NCBI GenBank assembly: GCA_035456405.1
Contig: DATIDG010000008.1
Coordinates: 38,961 to 102,960 of the forward strand
DNA from: JAGVSZ01 sp035456405
GTDB lineage: Bacteria; Pseudomonadota; Gammaproteobacteria; Burkholderiales; SG8-39
Length of the DNA stretch: 64,000 nt
Reading direction: 5' to 3'
The notes beneath the pieces were generated by a model. The model made no database searches. It had not been told where the DNA came from and worked only from the letters and a program-made list of their open reading frames with translations. Shown in pieces: positions 42,970 to 51,319 of this stretch. The position numbers and the translations under genes are program-made. Numbering within the stretch: position 1 is the stretch's first letter; every line of letters starts with the position of its first letter.

Positions 42970-44098
42970 TCCCGCGCTCCGGGTACGGGGCGTTCGCTAC
43001 GACCCGCGCGTAGCCGAGCCGCGCGAGGTCGATCGTCCGGTACTCGCCGTGGACGATCAGCTCGGCGATTGCGCGACCTGCAGCGGGCGCATGCATCATC
43101 CCGTGGCCGGAGAAGCCCGCCACGACGTGGAAGTTGTCGAGCCGCGCCGGCCAGTTGCCGATGATCGGGTTGCCGTCGAGTTCGCACTGATCGTAGAGGC
43201 CCGACCAGGTGCGCTTGCAGCGCACGGCCTCGAACGCGGGAAAGCGATGCGCGAGCGCCGGCCACACGGCGGTCTCGAACCAGTCGTGGTCGACCTCGAA
43301 GTTGAAGCCGCGCGGCTCGTCCGAATTCACCAGACCGCCCGAGTAGCCGCGGCCCTCCGGCCGAAACGCGAGGCGATCGAGGTCCTTGACGTAGGGCAAC
43401 GGCTCGATCGCATGCGGCGTCTCGAAGTAGTGCTCGAAGCGGCGCAGCGGCTCGATCGGCAGCAGCATGCCCGCCATGGCGCCAACGAGCCCCGCCCACG
43501 CACCCGCCGCGTTGACGAAGTGATCGGCCGCGAGCACTTGGCCAGACTCGAGCGAGGCGGTCTGCACGCGCGCGCCTTCGCGCGCCAACGCAACGACGCG
43601 GTCTATGACGTACTCTGCGCCAAGCGCCCGCGCCTCGCGCCGGAAAGCCTGCAAAAGCGCGTACGGATCGCACCAGCCGTCGTCGGGCGACCATGAGCCG
43701 GCAGCGAGATCTGTGACGTTCATGGACGGAAACTGCCGCGCGATCCCGGCGCGGTCGAGCAACTCGACGCGCGCACCGAGCGCAGTCTGCGTGCGCCAGT
43801 TCGCTTCCAGCGTTGCGACACCCGCCTCGGGCACGATGAAGAGGTAGCCCCCCTGCTTCCAGCCGACTTCAGGGAGCGCGCGAATGAAGTCGACGCCGAA
43901 CATCGACATCGCGATGTTCTCCGGGCAAGAGAAGAGCCGCCGCGCGCCGCCCGAGGCACGCGGCGTCGAAGCAAGCTCGTAGGTGGGATCGGGCTCGACC
44001 ACCGCCACGCGCAACCCGGGCCGTTCGCGCAACAGGAAGTATGCGACGCTCGAGCCGATCGCACCTCCGCCGATGACGGCGGCGTCAAAGCGGTTCAA
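42962..44098 (-). CDS. FAD-dependent oxidoreductase of the DAO/sarcosine-oxidase-like family
   Basis: 378-residue flavoenzyme. N-terminal FAD motif FDAAVIGGGAIGSSVAYFLL and the GGARRLF segment, then a Cys/Trp region GSWSPDDGWCDPYALLQAFRREARALGAEY, FVNAAGAWAG, and the C-terminal VVAGFSGHGMMHAPAAGRAIAELI typical of DAO enzymes that oxidise secondary or tertiary amines and amino acids. TTG 44098 overlaps the TGA of the upstream FAH gene (TTGA), indicating coupling. It is the last gene of the operon starting with malonyl-CoA decarboxylase. The substrate is unknown, probably an N-substituted amino acid. Confidence 0.88.
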   Translation of the reverse strand: MNRFDAAVIGGGAIGSSVAYFLLRERPGLRVAVVEPDPTYELASTPRASGGARRLFSCPENIAMSMFGVDFIRALPEVGWKQGGYLFIVPEAGVATLEANWRTQTALGARVELLDRAGIARQFPSMNVTDLAAGSWSPDDGWCDPYALLQAFRREARALGAEYVIDRVVALAREGARVQTASLESGQVLAADHFVNAAGAWAGLVGAMAGMLLPIEPLRRFEHYFETPHAIEPLPYVKDLDRLAFRPEGRGYSGGLVNSDEPRGFNFEVDHDWFETAVWPALAHRFPAFEAVRCKRTWSGLYDQCELDGNPIIGNWPARLDNFHVVAGFSGHGMMHAPAAGRAIAELIVHGEYRTIDLARLGYARVVANAPYPERGII

Positions 44099-45015
44099 GC
44101 GCTGCCGACGACGTTCCGCAGCACGCCGATCTTCTCCAGTTCGGACTCGATCACGTCGCCGGGCTTAAGGTAGCCCTTCGCCGGCACGAGCGGCTCGCTG
44201 CCGTCGCCGCCGACCCACTTCCCGCCGAGTTCGGGATCAACGGACCACGCGGTGCCGCCGGGCGTGCCGGTGATGATCACCGTGCCGGATCTCAGGGTGA
44301 AATTGACCGAGAAGAAGTGGATCAGCTGCGCGCACGAGAAGATCATGTTGCCGGTCGAGGCGGACTGCCGCAGGTCGCCGTTGATGCGTGTCCGCAGACG
44401 CAAGGCCTGCGGATCGGGGATTTCGTCGGCGGTCACGATGCAGGGGCCGAGCGGCGCCGAGCAGTCGAACGCCTTGCCGCGCCCGAGCTCGTACCAGGTG
44501 AAGCCCTGCGCATTGCGCCGCACCTGCCGGTCGCGCGCCGTGACGTCGTTGACGATCGTGTAGCCGAACACGTGCTCGAGCGCTCGCTCGACTGGGATGA
44601 ATCGCCCCGGCTTCCCGATCACGACCGCGAGCTCGGTCTCGCAGTCGAGCTTCTTCGCGAGGCGCTCGTCGTGCACGATCGTGTCGCCCGGCCCGATCAC
44701 GCAGTCGGCGGTCTTCACGAAGAACTCTGGCTCCTTGCCCGAGATCGGCGTGTTCGCCTTCTCCTTGTTGTGGTCGGTGTAGTTCGAGCCGCTGCACAGG
44801 ATCGTCGCCGGAACGATCGGCGCAAGCAGCTTTACGCTCGCGAGCGGGCGCCGCCCCGCACCCGCGGCGATCGCCTTGCGCGCGGCGTCCATCGCAGCCG
44901 CGCCGTCGTAGATGAACTCCTGCGTGTTCTGCACGCCCGGAAACTCGACCACCTGGTCGTCGTCGAGCGCCCCCACCCGCGCCGCGCCGTCGGCGCTGAA
45001 ACGGACAATCTTCAC
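44095..45015 (-). CDS. Fumarylacetoacetate hydrolase-family protein
   Basis: 306-residue FAH-fold protein, a family of metal-dependent C-C hydrolases, decarboxylases and hydratases. Features are ILCSGSNYTDHNKEKAN, EPEFFVKTADCVIGPGDTIV, the metal-ligand region DCETELAVVIGKPGRF (ExE-type), YTIVNDVTARDRQ and FTLRSGTVIITGTPGGTAW. GTG 45015 overlaps the TGA of the Bug gene (GTGA). Placed between a Bug receptor and an amine oxidase, it may act on a 2-oxo diacid intermediate; specificity cannot be predicted. Confidence 0.9.
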   Translation of the reverse strand: MKIVRFSADGAARVGALDDDQVVEFPGVQNTQEFIYDGAAAMDAARKAIAAGAGRRPLASVKLLAPIVPATILCSGSNYTDHNKEKANTPISGKEPEFFVKTADCVIGPGDTIVHDERLAKKLDCETELAVVIGKPGRFIPVERALEHVFGYTIVNDVTARDRQVRRNAQGFTWYELGRGKAFDCSAPLGPCIVTADEIPDPQALRLRTRINGDLRQSASTGNMIFSCAQLIHFFSVNFTLRSGTVIITGTPGGTAWSVDPELGGKWVGGDGSEPLVPAKGYLKPGDVIESELEKIGVLRNVVGSA

Positions 45016-45977
45016 TCGGTCTTCCCCATCTTCCGCACGACCTCGGCGAGCCGCTTCGTATCCGTTTCAAGGAATGCGTCGAAGTCCTTGCCTTCCTTGT
45101 AGTTGACCGGCGTGTTCACGTTGGCCAGCGCCTTCACGAACTCCGGGTCCTGCGCCGCCTGGCGCACCGCGCCGGTGATGCGCTCGCGCACGTCCGGCGC
45201 GAGCCCGGCCGGCGCGAACACGCCGGCCCAGATGTAGAACTCGACGTCGTAGCCCTGCTCCTTCATCGTCGGGACGTCGGGCAGCGCGGCGGTACGGCTG
45301 CCCGCCCAGGAACCGAGCACCCGGATCTTGCCGGACTTGATGTGCGGGTTGGACACGCCCGGGGACTGCGCGCCGAGGTTGGTCTCACCGGCGAGCAGCG
45401 CCGTCATCGCCGGTCCGCCGCCCTTGTAGGGCACGTGGAGGAGCTTCACGTTCGCCGCCTGCGCGAGCATCTCGAAGCAGGTGTGGATCGTGCCGTACAC
45501 GCCCGACGAGGCGTAGCTGATCTTTCCCGGGCGCGCCTTCGCATCGTCGATCAGGTCCTTGAGCGTCTTCCACGGGCTGTCGACCGAGACGAGCAGGATG
45601 GTCGGATCGGCCGACACGAGCGCGATCGGCGTGAATTCCGACATCTGGTAGGTCGACGGCCGGCCGTTGACCTTGTCGGCCTCGGGAATCACGACGATCG
45701 ACGAGAGCGCGGTCATGATCGTGTAGCCGTCCGGCTTCGCCTTCGCAACGAAGGCGTGCCCGACGGCGCCGCCCGCGCCCGCCTTGTTCTCGACCACGAC
45801 CGGCTGGCCGAGGTGCTTCGCCATCGAAACCGCGAGCGGTCGGCCGGTGATGTCGGCGATGCCCCCCGGCGGGAACGGCACGATCATGGTGACCGGCCGG
45901 TTCGGGTATTGCTGCGCGTGCGCGGGCAGCGCTGCGGCGGCGGCCACAAGGGCCGCAAGGACGACCGTGATCCTCAT
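45012..45977 (-). CDS. Bug-family (TctC) tripartite tricarboxylate receptor protein
   Basis: Periplasmic solute receptor, 321 residues, signal peptide MRITVVLAALVAAAAALPAHAQ. Motifs: RPVTMIVPFPPGGIADITGRPLAVSMAKHLGQPVVVENKAGAGGAVGHAFVAKAKPDGYTI and ALPDVPTMKEQGYDV. It is the second Bug protein of the window and again lacks adjacent tctAB. It lies in an operon between malonyl-CoA decarboxylase and FAH/DAO genes, so its ligand is likely the carboxylate consumed by that operon. Confidence 0.93.
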   Translation of the reverse strand: MRITVVLAALVAAAAALPAHAQQYPNRPVTMIVPFPPGGIADITGRPLAVSMAKHLGQPVVVENKAGAGGAVGHAFVAKAKPDGYTIMTALSSIVVIPEADKVNGRPSTYQMSEFTPIALVSADPTILLVSVDSPWKTLKDLIDDAKARPGKISYASSGVYGTIHTCFEMLAQAANVKLLHVPYKGGGPAMTALLAGETNLGAQSPGVSNPHIKSGKIRVLGSWAGSRTAALPDVPTMKEQGYDVEFYIWAGVFAPAGLAPDVRERITGAVRQAAQDPEFVKALANVNTPVNYKEGKDFDAFLETDTKRLAEVVRKMGKTE

Positions 45978-46084
45978 CTTCTCCTCCTCCTGGGCTGAGC
46001 TGCGCGGCGATTATGCCCCGTTCGGCGCGGGGCGCGGCATACGGAACGATGAAGGGCGCGTGCGTGAGCGCGGGCCGGGCAGGG

Positions 46085-47515
46085 TCAGCCCGGCTTCCGC
46101 AGCAGCCGCTTCACGCCGTCCGACATCGCGACCCTGCCCTCGCGCGCGAACGCCTCGTGGTTCTCTTCGATGTCGTCCAGTTTGTACAGATAGTTGACCA
46201 TCAGCCCGCCCGCCTGCTTGACCCCGCGCGGGCTCGTGTCGGCGAGCCAGTTGATGCGCTCCAGGCGCGCGCCGTTGCCGAGGTGGAACCGCGCAACCGG
46301 GTCGAGCGGCCGCGCGGCCTCGCCCTCGCCTTCCTTCTCCTCGGCCAGGTAACGGGCGCACAGGTGCATCAGCGTGTGGCGCACCGACTCCGGCGGCTGC
46401 GCCTCGGCCACGAAGCCCCGCAGCATCAGCTGTGCGAGCGCGTCGCACGGGTCCTTCGCGTCGGCCTCGTGGCACAGCCTGTCGCGCTCGTGCCTGCCGA
46501 AGAGCGACTGGTCCCTGGCGGCGACGCGCCCGTCCAGCCACTTGCGGAAGCCCGGGACCGGCGACAGCGTCGCGAAGATCTTGAGCTTCGGGAACTCGGC
46601 AAACAGCTCCTCGACCACGCGCTTGATCAGGAACCCGCCGAAGGACACGCCCTTCAGGCCGACCTGGCTGTTCGAGATCGAGTAGAAGATCGCGGCCTGC
46701 GCCGCGTGCGGGTCGAACGCCGGCGCCTCCTCGTCGAGGAGGTGGTGGATGTTGTCGGCCATGTCCTTCACCAGCGCGATCTCGACGAAGATCAGCGGCT
46801 CGTCCGGCATGCGCGGGTGGAAGAACGCGTAGCAGCGCCGGTCGGAATCGAGGCGGTTGCGCAGGTCCCGCCACGACTGGATCTCGTGCACCGCCTCGTA
46901 GGCGATCAGCTTCTCGAGCAGCATCGCCGGCGAGTTCCACGAGATGCGCCTGAGCTCGAGGTTGCCGATGTCGAACCAGCTCGAGAAGAGCGAGGAGAGC
47001 TCCTCGTCGAGCACCTCCAGGCTGGGCCGCGCCCGCACGTTGCGGATCACGTCGGCGCGCAGGTCGACGAGGAACTTCACGCCGTCGTGCAGAAGGTTGA
47101 ACTGCTTGAGGATGCGGATGCGCGGGCTGCCGAGCGCCAGCCGGAGCTGCGACTCGGCCTGCCGCCGCGTCGGGCCGGCCCCGGCGTCGAGGTAGGCCTG
47201 GATCGCGCCGTTGACCGCGAGCTCGTCGGGCCCGAACTCCTCCGCGAGCAGGCCGAGGAGGCGCTGCCGGCCCTCGTCGTTCAGGCCGCGATAGAGCGAC
47301 GCGAGAGTCTCCACGCGCCGGCGCGCCGAGGCCTCGCCGCCCGTGCCCTCCAGGCAATCGCGGAACGTCGTGCGCGCGAGCCTCAGCTCGGTGCCCGACA
47401 TCGGCTGGCGCTCCTTCGCGCGGCCGACGCTCGTCAGCCAGCTCCACAACGCGCGCACGCCGCGCCCCTTCTCGGGCGCGGCCTCGACCTGGCCGGGGGT
47501 GATGCGCTCGTCCAT
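46085..47515 (-). CDS. Malonyl-CoA decarboxylase
   Basis: 476-residue MCD-family enzyme converting malonyl-CoA to acetyl-CoA and CO2. The helical N-terminal domain (ETLASLYRGLNDEGRQRLLGLLAEEFG) is followed by the GNAT-like catalytic domain: SWNSPAMLLEKLIAYEAVHEIQSWRDLRNRLD, CYAFFHPRMPDEPLIFVEIAL, AIFYSISNSQVGLKGVSFGGFLIKRVVEEL, FATLSPVPGFRKWL and HLGNGARLERINWLADTSPRG, containing the Ser and His residues of this family. ATG 47515 is taken; ATG 47533 is an alternative. It is first in a minus-strand operon with Bug, FAH and DAO genes, 107 bp apart from Bug. Malonate-type catabolism is implied. Confidence 0.92.
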   Translation of the reverse strand: MDERITPGQVEAAPEKGRGVRALWSWLTSVGRAKERQPMSGTELRLARTTFRDCLEGTGGEASARRRVETLASLYRGLNDEGRQRLLGLLAEEFGPDELAVNGAIQAYLDAGAGPTRRQAESQLRLALGSPRIRILKQFNLLHDGVKFLVDLRADVIRNVRARPSLEVLDEELSSLFSSWFDIGNLELRRISWNSPAMLLEKLIAYEAVHEIQSWRDLRNRLDSDRRCYAFFHPRMPDEPLIFVEIALVKDMADNIHHLLDEEAPAFDPHAAQAAIFYSISNSQVGLKGVSFGGFLIKRVVEELFAEFPKLKIFATLSPVPGFRKWLDGRVAARDQSLFGRHERDRLCHEADAKDPCDALAQLMLRGFVAEAQPPESVRHTLMHLCARYLAEEKEGEGEAARPLDPVARFHLGNGARLERINWLADTSPRGVKQAGGLMVNYLYKLDDIEENHEAFAREGRVAMSDGVKRLLRKPG

Positions 47516-47581
47516 AGTGGGGATTCTAAGCATAGGCCCACGCCGCGCGCACGATGCGCGTGCGGTATCTTGTCTGCCACC

Positions 47582-48919
47582 ATGAAGTTCGTCACCGAGC
47601 CCGCCCGCAGGGTTCCCGTCACCGGCGAATATGACGTCGTCGTCCTGGGCGGCGGACCGGCCGGGATCGCGGCGGCCGCAGCCGCGGCCCGGAACGGGGC
47701 GTGCACGCTGCTCGCCGAGCGCTACGGGTTTCTCGGCGGCATGGGCACCGCCGCCGGAGTCACCAACTTCTGCGGGCTGTTCGCGAACGTTCACGGCGAG
47801 GTCCGGCGCGTCGTTCACGGCGTGGCGGAGGAGCTGCTCGACCGCATCGGGCGCCTCGGGGGGCTCAATGCGCCGCACCCAGTCCTCGGCAAGACCCTCG
47901 CGCAGGCGTACGACATGTCCGCCTACAAGTGCGCGGCCGACGACCTGCTCGCCGCGGCCGGCGCGAAGGTCGCGTTTCACGCGCTGGGGGCAGGCGTCGT
48001 CATGCACGACGAGCGCGCCATCGATGCGCTCCTCGTCGAGACGAAGTCCGGGCGGCGCGCGCTCCGGGCGCGGCTCTTCGTCGATGCATCGGGCGACGGC
48101 GACCTCGCGGCGTGGGCGGGCGCGCCCTGGGAGAAGAGCGCGCATCTCCTGTATCCGACGCTCATGTTCCGGGTGAACAACGTCGACCCGGAACGCGCGC
48201 GCGACGCGGCGGCGAGGATCCCGCGCCTGATGGAGCAGGCCGAGCGCGAGGGTGCGTTCCGCTTCCCGCGCAAGGGCGCAATCGTGCGCCCGCAGAAGAA
48301 CCCGACAGAGTGGCGCGCGAACGTGACGCAGATCCAGAACCCCGACGGAACTGCGATGGACGGCACCGACGCTGACCAGTGGAGCGCCGGCGAGATCGAG
48401 GGGCGGCGGCAGGTCCGGGACTACCTGGCCTTCCTGCGCGAGCGGGTGCCGGGCTTCGAGCGCGCCTACGCCCTCGACATCGCGCCGCAGATCGGCATCC
48501 GCGAAACGCGCCGCGTGCTGGGCGAGTACGTGCTGAGCGGCGCCGACGTGCTTGCATGCGCGAGCTTCCGCGACACGATCGGCGTCAACGGCTGGCCGCT
48601 CGAGCGCCACGTGGCAGGCGACGTCGAGTGGACGTGGCCCGAGATCCCGGCTTCGCGCGGTTTCAACCACCTGCCCTATCGCATGCTCGTGCCCCGCGTG
48701 ATCGACAACCTCCTCGTGGCGGGTCGCTGCGCATCGATGACCGGCGAAGGCCAGTCCGCCGCGCGCGTGAGCGGCGGCTGCTTCGTCATGGGCCAGGCTG
48801 CCGGCACGGCGGCGGCGCTCGCGCTCCGCGCAGCCGTCGCGCCGCGCGCGCTGCTCGCCGCGCGCCTTCAGGCACAATTGGAACGCGATGGCGCTTACCT
48901 CGGGCGCGACATCGGCTGA
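47582..48919 (+). CDS. FAD-dependent oxidoreductase (FAD_oxidored family)
   Basis: 445-residue flavoprotein with N-terminal dinucleotide-binding motif YDVVVLGGGPAGIAAAAAAARNGACTLLAERYGFLGGMGTAAGVTNFCG. FVDASGDGDLAAWAGAPWE and the C-terminal NHLPYRMLVPRVIDNLLVAGRCASMTGEGQSAARVSGGCFVMGQAAGTAAALA are characteristic of the PF12831-type family found in catabolic and cofactor pathways. No iron-sulfur cysteine cluster is evident. It is divergent from malonyl-CoA decarboxylase over a 66-bp spacer containing the inverted repeat CGCGCA/TGCGCG. It is followed by a Bug receptor 20 bp downstream. Confidence 0.88.
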   Translation: MKFVTEPARRVPVTGEYDVVVLGGGPAGIAAAAAAARNGACTLLAERYGFLGGMGTAAGVTNFCGLFANVHGEVRRVVHGVAEELLDRIGRLGGLNAPHPVLGKTLAQAYDMSAYKCAADDLLAAAGAKVAFHALGAGVVMHDERAIDALLVETKSGRRALRARLFVDASGDGDLAAWAGAPWEKSAHLLYPTLMFRVNNVDPERARDAAARIPRLMEQAEREGAFRFPRKGAIVRPQKNPTEWRANVTQIQNPDGTAMDGTDADQWSAGEIEGRRQVRDYLAFLRERVPGFERAYALDIAPQIGIRETRRVLGEYVLSGADVLACASFRDTIGVNGWPLERHVAGDVEWTWPEIPASRGFNHLPYRMLVPRVIDNLLVAGRCASMTGEGQSAARVSGGCFVMGQAAGTAAALALRAAVAPRALLAARLQAQLERDGAYLGRDIG

Positions 48920-48939
48920 ACAACGGAGAGCACGTTCCG

Positions 48940-49905
48940 ATGCGACGCATCCTCGCCGCCATGCTCCTCGCGCTCGGGCTCGCGACCGGCGTGTTCGCGC
49001 AGGACAAGTGGCCATCGAAGCCGATCCGCATGATCGTGCCCTTCCCGCCGGGCAGCTCGCCGGATCTCGTGGCGCGCATGCTGAACGACAGGCTCGGCCA
49101 GGCGCTCGGGACGCCGGTCGTCGTCGAGAACCGCGCCGGGGCAGGCGGCATGGTGGGGACCGGCGCGGTGGCGAAGGCGGCACCGGACGGCTACACGATC
49201 GGGCTCTCGATCCCCGGGCCGCTGGCGGTGAACACCGTGCTCATGCCGAAGATGGAGTACGACCCGTTCAAGGAGCTCGCGCCGGTGACGGTGGTGGCCG
49301 CGAGTCCGAACGTCCTCGTGGTCGATCCCAGGCTGAACGTGACGAGCCTGAAGGAGTTCGTCGCGGCCGCAAGATCACAGCCTGGCAAGCTCAACTACGG
49401 CTCGGTCGGCAACGGCAGCGCGTCGCACCTGACGATGGAGCTGCTGAAGCAGCTCACCGGCATCGACGTCGTCCACGTCCCCTACCCCGGCAGCCCGCAG
49501 GTCAACACCGCGATCCTCAACGGCCAGATCGCCGGCGGATTCGTCGTGCCCGCCACCGCGATGCCGCTCGTGCACGCCGGCCGGCTCAAGGCGCTCGGCG
49601 CCACCACCACCACGCGCAGCGTCGTGCTGCCGGACATGCCGACGGTCGCCGAACAGGGCTTCCCCGGTTTCCACTCGACCGCCTGGATCGCCGCCGTCGC
49701 GCCCGCCAGGACGCCCGACCCGATCGTGCGCCGCCTGTCGGAGGAGCTGGTCGCGATCATCCGCAGCGAAGACGTGCGCCAGCGGCTGATCGCGATCTAT
49801 TTCCAGCCCGTCGGGACCGCGCCTGAGGCGCTGCGCATCCTGATGCGCGAGGAGGCCGATCGCTGGGGCAAGGTGATCAAGGCCGCCGGCGTGAAGCCGG
49901 GTTGA
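48940..49905 (+). CDS. Bug-family (TctC) tripartite tricarboxylate receptor protein
   Basis: Third Bug receptor of the window, 321 residues with signal peptide MRRILAAMLLALGLATGVFAQ. Characteristic motifs are KPIRMIVPFPPGSSPDLVARMLNDRLGQALGTPVVVENRAGAGGMVGTGAVAKAAPDGYTI, and VVLPDMPTVAEQGFPGF. It lies 20 bp downstream of an FAD oxidoreductase gene, so the pair likely handles one substrate. No membrane subunits are nearby. ATG 48940 is defined by the signal peptide. Confidence 0.92.
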   Translation: MRRILAAMLLALGLATGVFAQDKWPSKPIRMIVPFPPGSSPDLVARMLNDRLGQALGTPVVVENRAGAGGMVGTGAVAKAAPDGYTIGLSIPGPLAVNTVLMPKMEYDPFKELAPVTVVAASPNVLVVDPRLNVTSLKEFVAAARSQPGKLNYGSVGNGSASHLTMELLKQLTGIDVVHVPYPGSPQVNTAILNGQIAGGFVVPATAMPLVHAGRLKALGATTTTRSVVLPDMPTVAEQGFPGFHSTAWIAAVAPARTPDPIVRRLSEELVAIIRSEDVRQRLIAIYFQPVGTAPEALRILMREEADRWGKVIKAAGVKPG

Positions 49906-49964
49906 GCGCAGCGGGAACCTGCCGCCGCTCAATCACGCTCCCCTTACGCGGAGGAGGAACCACG

Positions 49965-50457
49965 ATGCACATGGCCCAGAGGTGGAAGCGGACCCGCGAG
50001 CAGTGGGCGATTCTCTCCTACTACCAGCTCGGCGGCGTTCGTCCTGACGATCGTCATCGGAGTGATCGTCCTGGTAGCCCTATACCGTCTCGTCGTCGGC
50101 GTCGTATTCGGCCTGGTGATCGGCGCGCTCGATCCGCTCGACCACAAGGTCTTCCAGACGGTGTTCGGCGAGATCATGACCCTGCTGATCGCGCTGGAGT
50201 TCAACCATACGCTCCGATACGTCGTCACAAGAGAGCAGAGCATCATCCAGACGAGGGTCGTAATGCTCATCGCCCTTCTGGCGCTGGCCCGCAAGTTCAT
50301 CATCCTCGACGTCTACGAGACGAGCCCCGGCCATTTGCTCGGGCTGGCCGCGATCACCCTGGTGCTCGGGGTGACCTACTGGCTGATGCGCGAGCGCGAC
50401 GACCGGATGACGCTCGCCTCCAGGGGCGCAGGATCGTCCCAGCGACACACGCCCTGA
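49965..50457 (+). pseudogene. psiE: PsiE-family membrane protein with a frameshift near the N-terminus
   Basis: GGAGG at 49951-49958 precedes ATG 49965, which reads MHMAQRWKRTREQWAILSYYQL. From about 50030 homology moves to the +1 frame: AAFVLTIVIGVIVLVALYRLVVGV, GALDPLDHKVFQTVFGEIMTLLIALEFNHTLRYVVTREQSIIQTRVVMLIALLALARKFI and DVYETSP, which is clearly the phosphate-starvation-inducible PsiE family (four helices). Removing one G from GGCGGCG at 50031-50037 would restore a ~164-residue protein. An ORF from GTG 50062 retains three helices and might be expressed. Either a real mutation or a sequencing error. Confidence 0.7.
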
Positions 50458-50509
50458 CCCGGCGCCGCAGACGAGAACCGTCGGCCACCCGTCACGCCAC
50501 CACTCGCCC

Positions 50510-51010
50510 ATGGCCATGCCGAAGATCCTGCTGATTCAAGGCCCCAATCTGAGCTACCTCGGCCGGCGCCAGCCGGAGATCTACGGCAGAACGTCCGCCG
50601 CGGAGCTCGATGCGATGCTCCTCGAGCATGCGCGGGCGAACGGGTACGAGCTCGACATCTTCTACACGCACAGCGAGAGCGCGGCGATCGAGCGGCTCTA
50701 CCGCGCGGTCGACGAGAGGGTCGACGGCCTGGTGATGAACCCCGCCGCGTTCATCTTCGCCGGCTATGCGCTGCGCGACACGCTCCGCGCGGTGCCGTTC
50801 CCGTACGTCGAGATCCACATCACCAATATCGAGAAGCGCGGCATACATTCGATCCTCGCGGAAACTGGCGTGGGGATCATCGCGGGGTTCGGCGTCCGGT
50901 CCTACATCCTGGGGCTGGAAGCGATGCTCGGGCATCTGCGGGCTCAGGGCAGACCGCGTTCCAAGACGCCGCCGAAGCGGCGGCGTGCGCGAACGACGCG
51001 CTCGCGCTAG
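50510..51010 (+). CDS. Divergent type II 3-dehydroquinate dehydratase-like protein
   Basis: 166-residue AroQ-fold protein. ILLIQGPNLSYLGRRQPEIYG retains the Asn, the flexible-loop Arg and the catalytic Tyr, and VEIHITNI retains the general-acid His. However the stretch that reads N(P/A)GG(Y/L)THTS in true enzymes is NPAAFIFAG, so the conserved substrate-binding His (His81 in M. tuberculosis numbering) is missing, and the following Arg-rich loop is about three residues shorter. Housekeeping shikimate activity is therefore doubtful. The C-terminus is a basic tail KTPPKRRRARTTRSR. Surrounding genes are catabolic, not aro. Confidence 0.75.
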   Translation: MAMPKILLIQGPNLSYLGRRQPEIYGRTSAAELDAMLLEHARANGYELDIFYTHSESAAIERLYRAVDERVDGLVMNPAAFIFAGYALRDTLRAVPFPYVEIHITNIEKRGIHSILAETGVGIIAGFGVRSYILGLEAMLGHLRAQGRPRSKTPPKRRRARTTRSR

Positions 51011-51319
51011 CAACCGTCCTGCCGAGTATTCCGCGTGCGGGTGCTCGGCGAAGGGGCCCGACGCGGGCCGTGCTCGACGAGCTGATGGCGCGGCACCGCG
51101 AGATCCTGAACCCGCCTCAGCATTGAGCGTCCGGGCCTCACCTCCTTCAGCTCGCGCCGCGGCTGCGCACGTAAACGGGCCCTTCCACTGCAGGTCGCCG
51201 CTCCCGCCTGGAGCGGGCGCGACTTCCGTCACGTCGCTGGGGTCGCGCCGCTGCGCGACCCGAATTCGCTCGCGTACCAGCTGATCGAGCGGTGGCTGCG
51301 CGTCGGCTGAGATCCGCGC
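51011..51319. other. 309-bp gap with short C-terminal-looking ORF fragments
   Basis: No intact gene is seen. On the plus strand one frame ends PTRAVLDELMARHREILNPP, Q-H, stop at 51124-51126; another ends GRDFRHVAGVAPLRDPNSLA, YQLIERWLRVG, stop at 51308-51310. Both look like protein C-termini without beginnings, so the gap may hold debris of deleted genes. I cannot assign either to a family. Confidence 0.35.
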
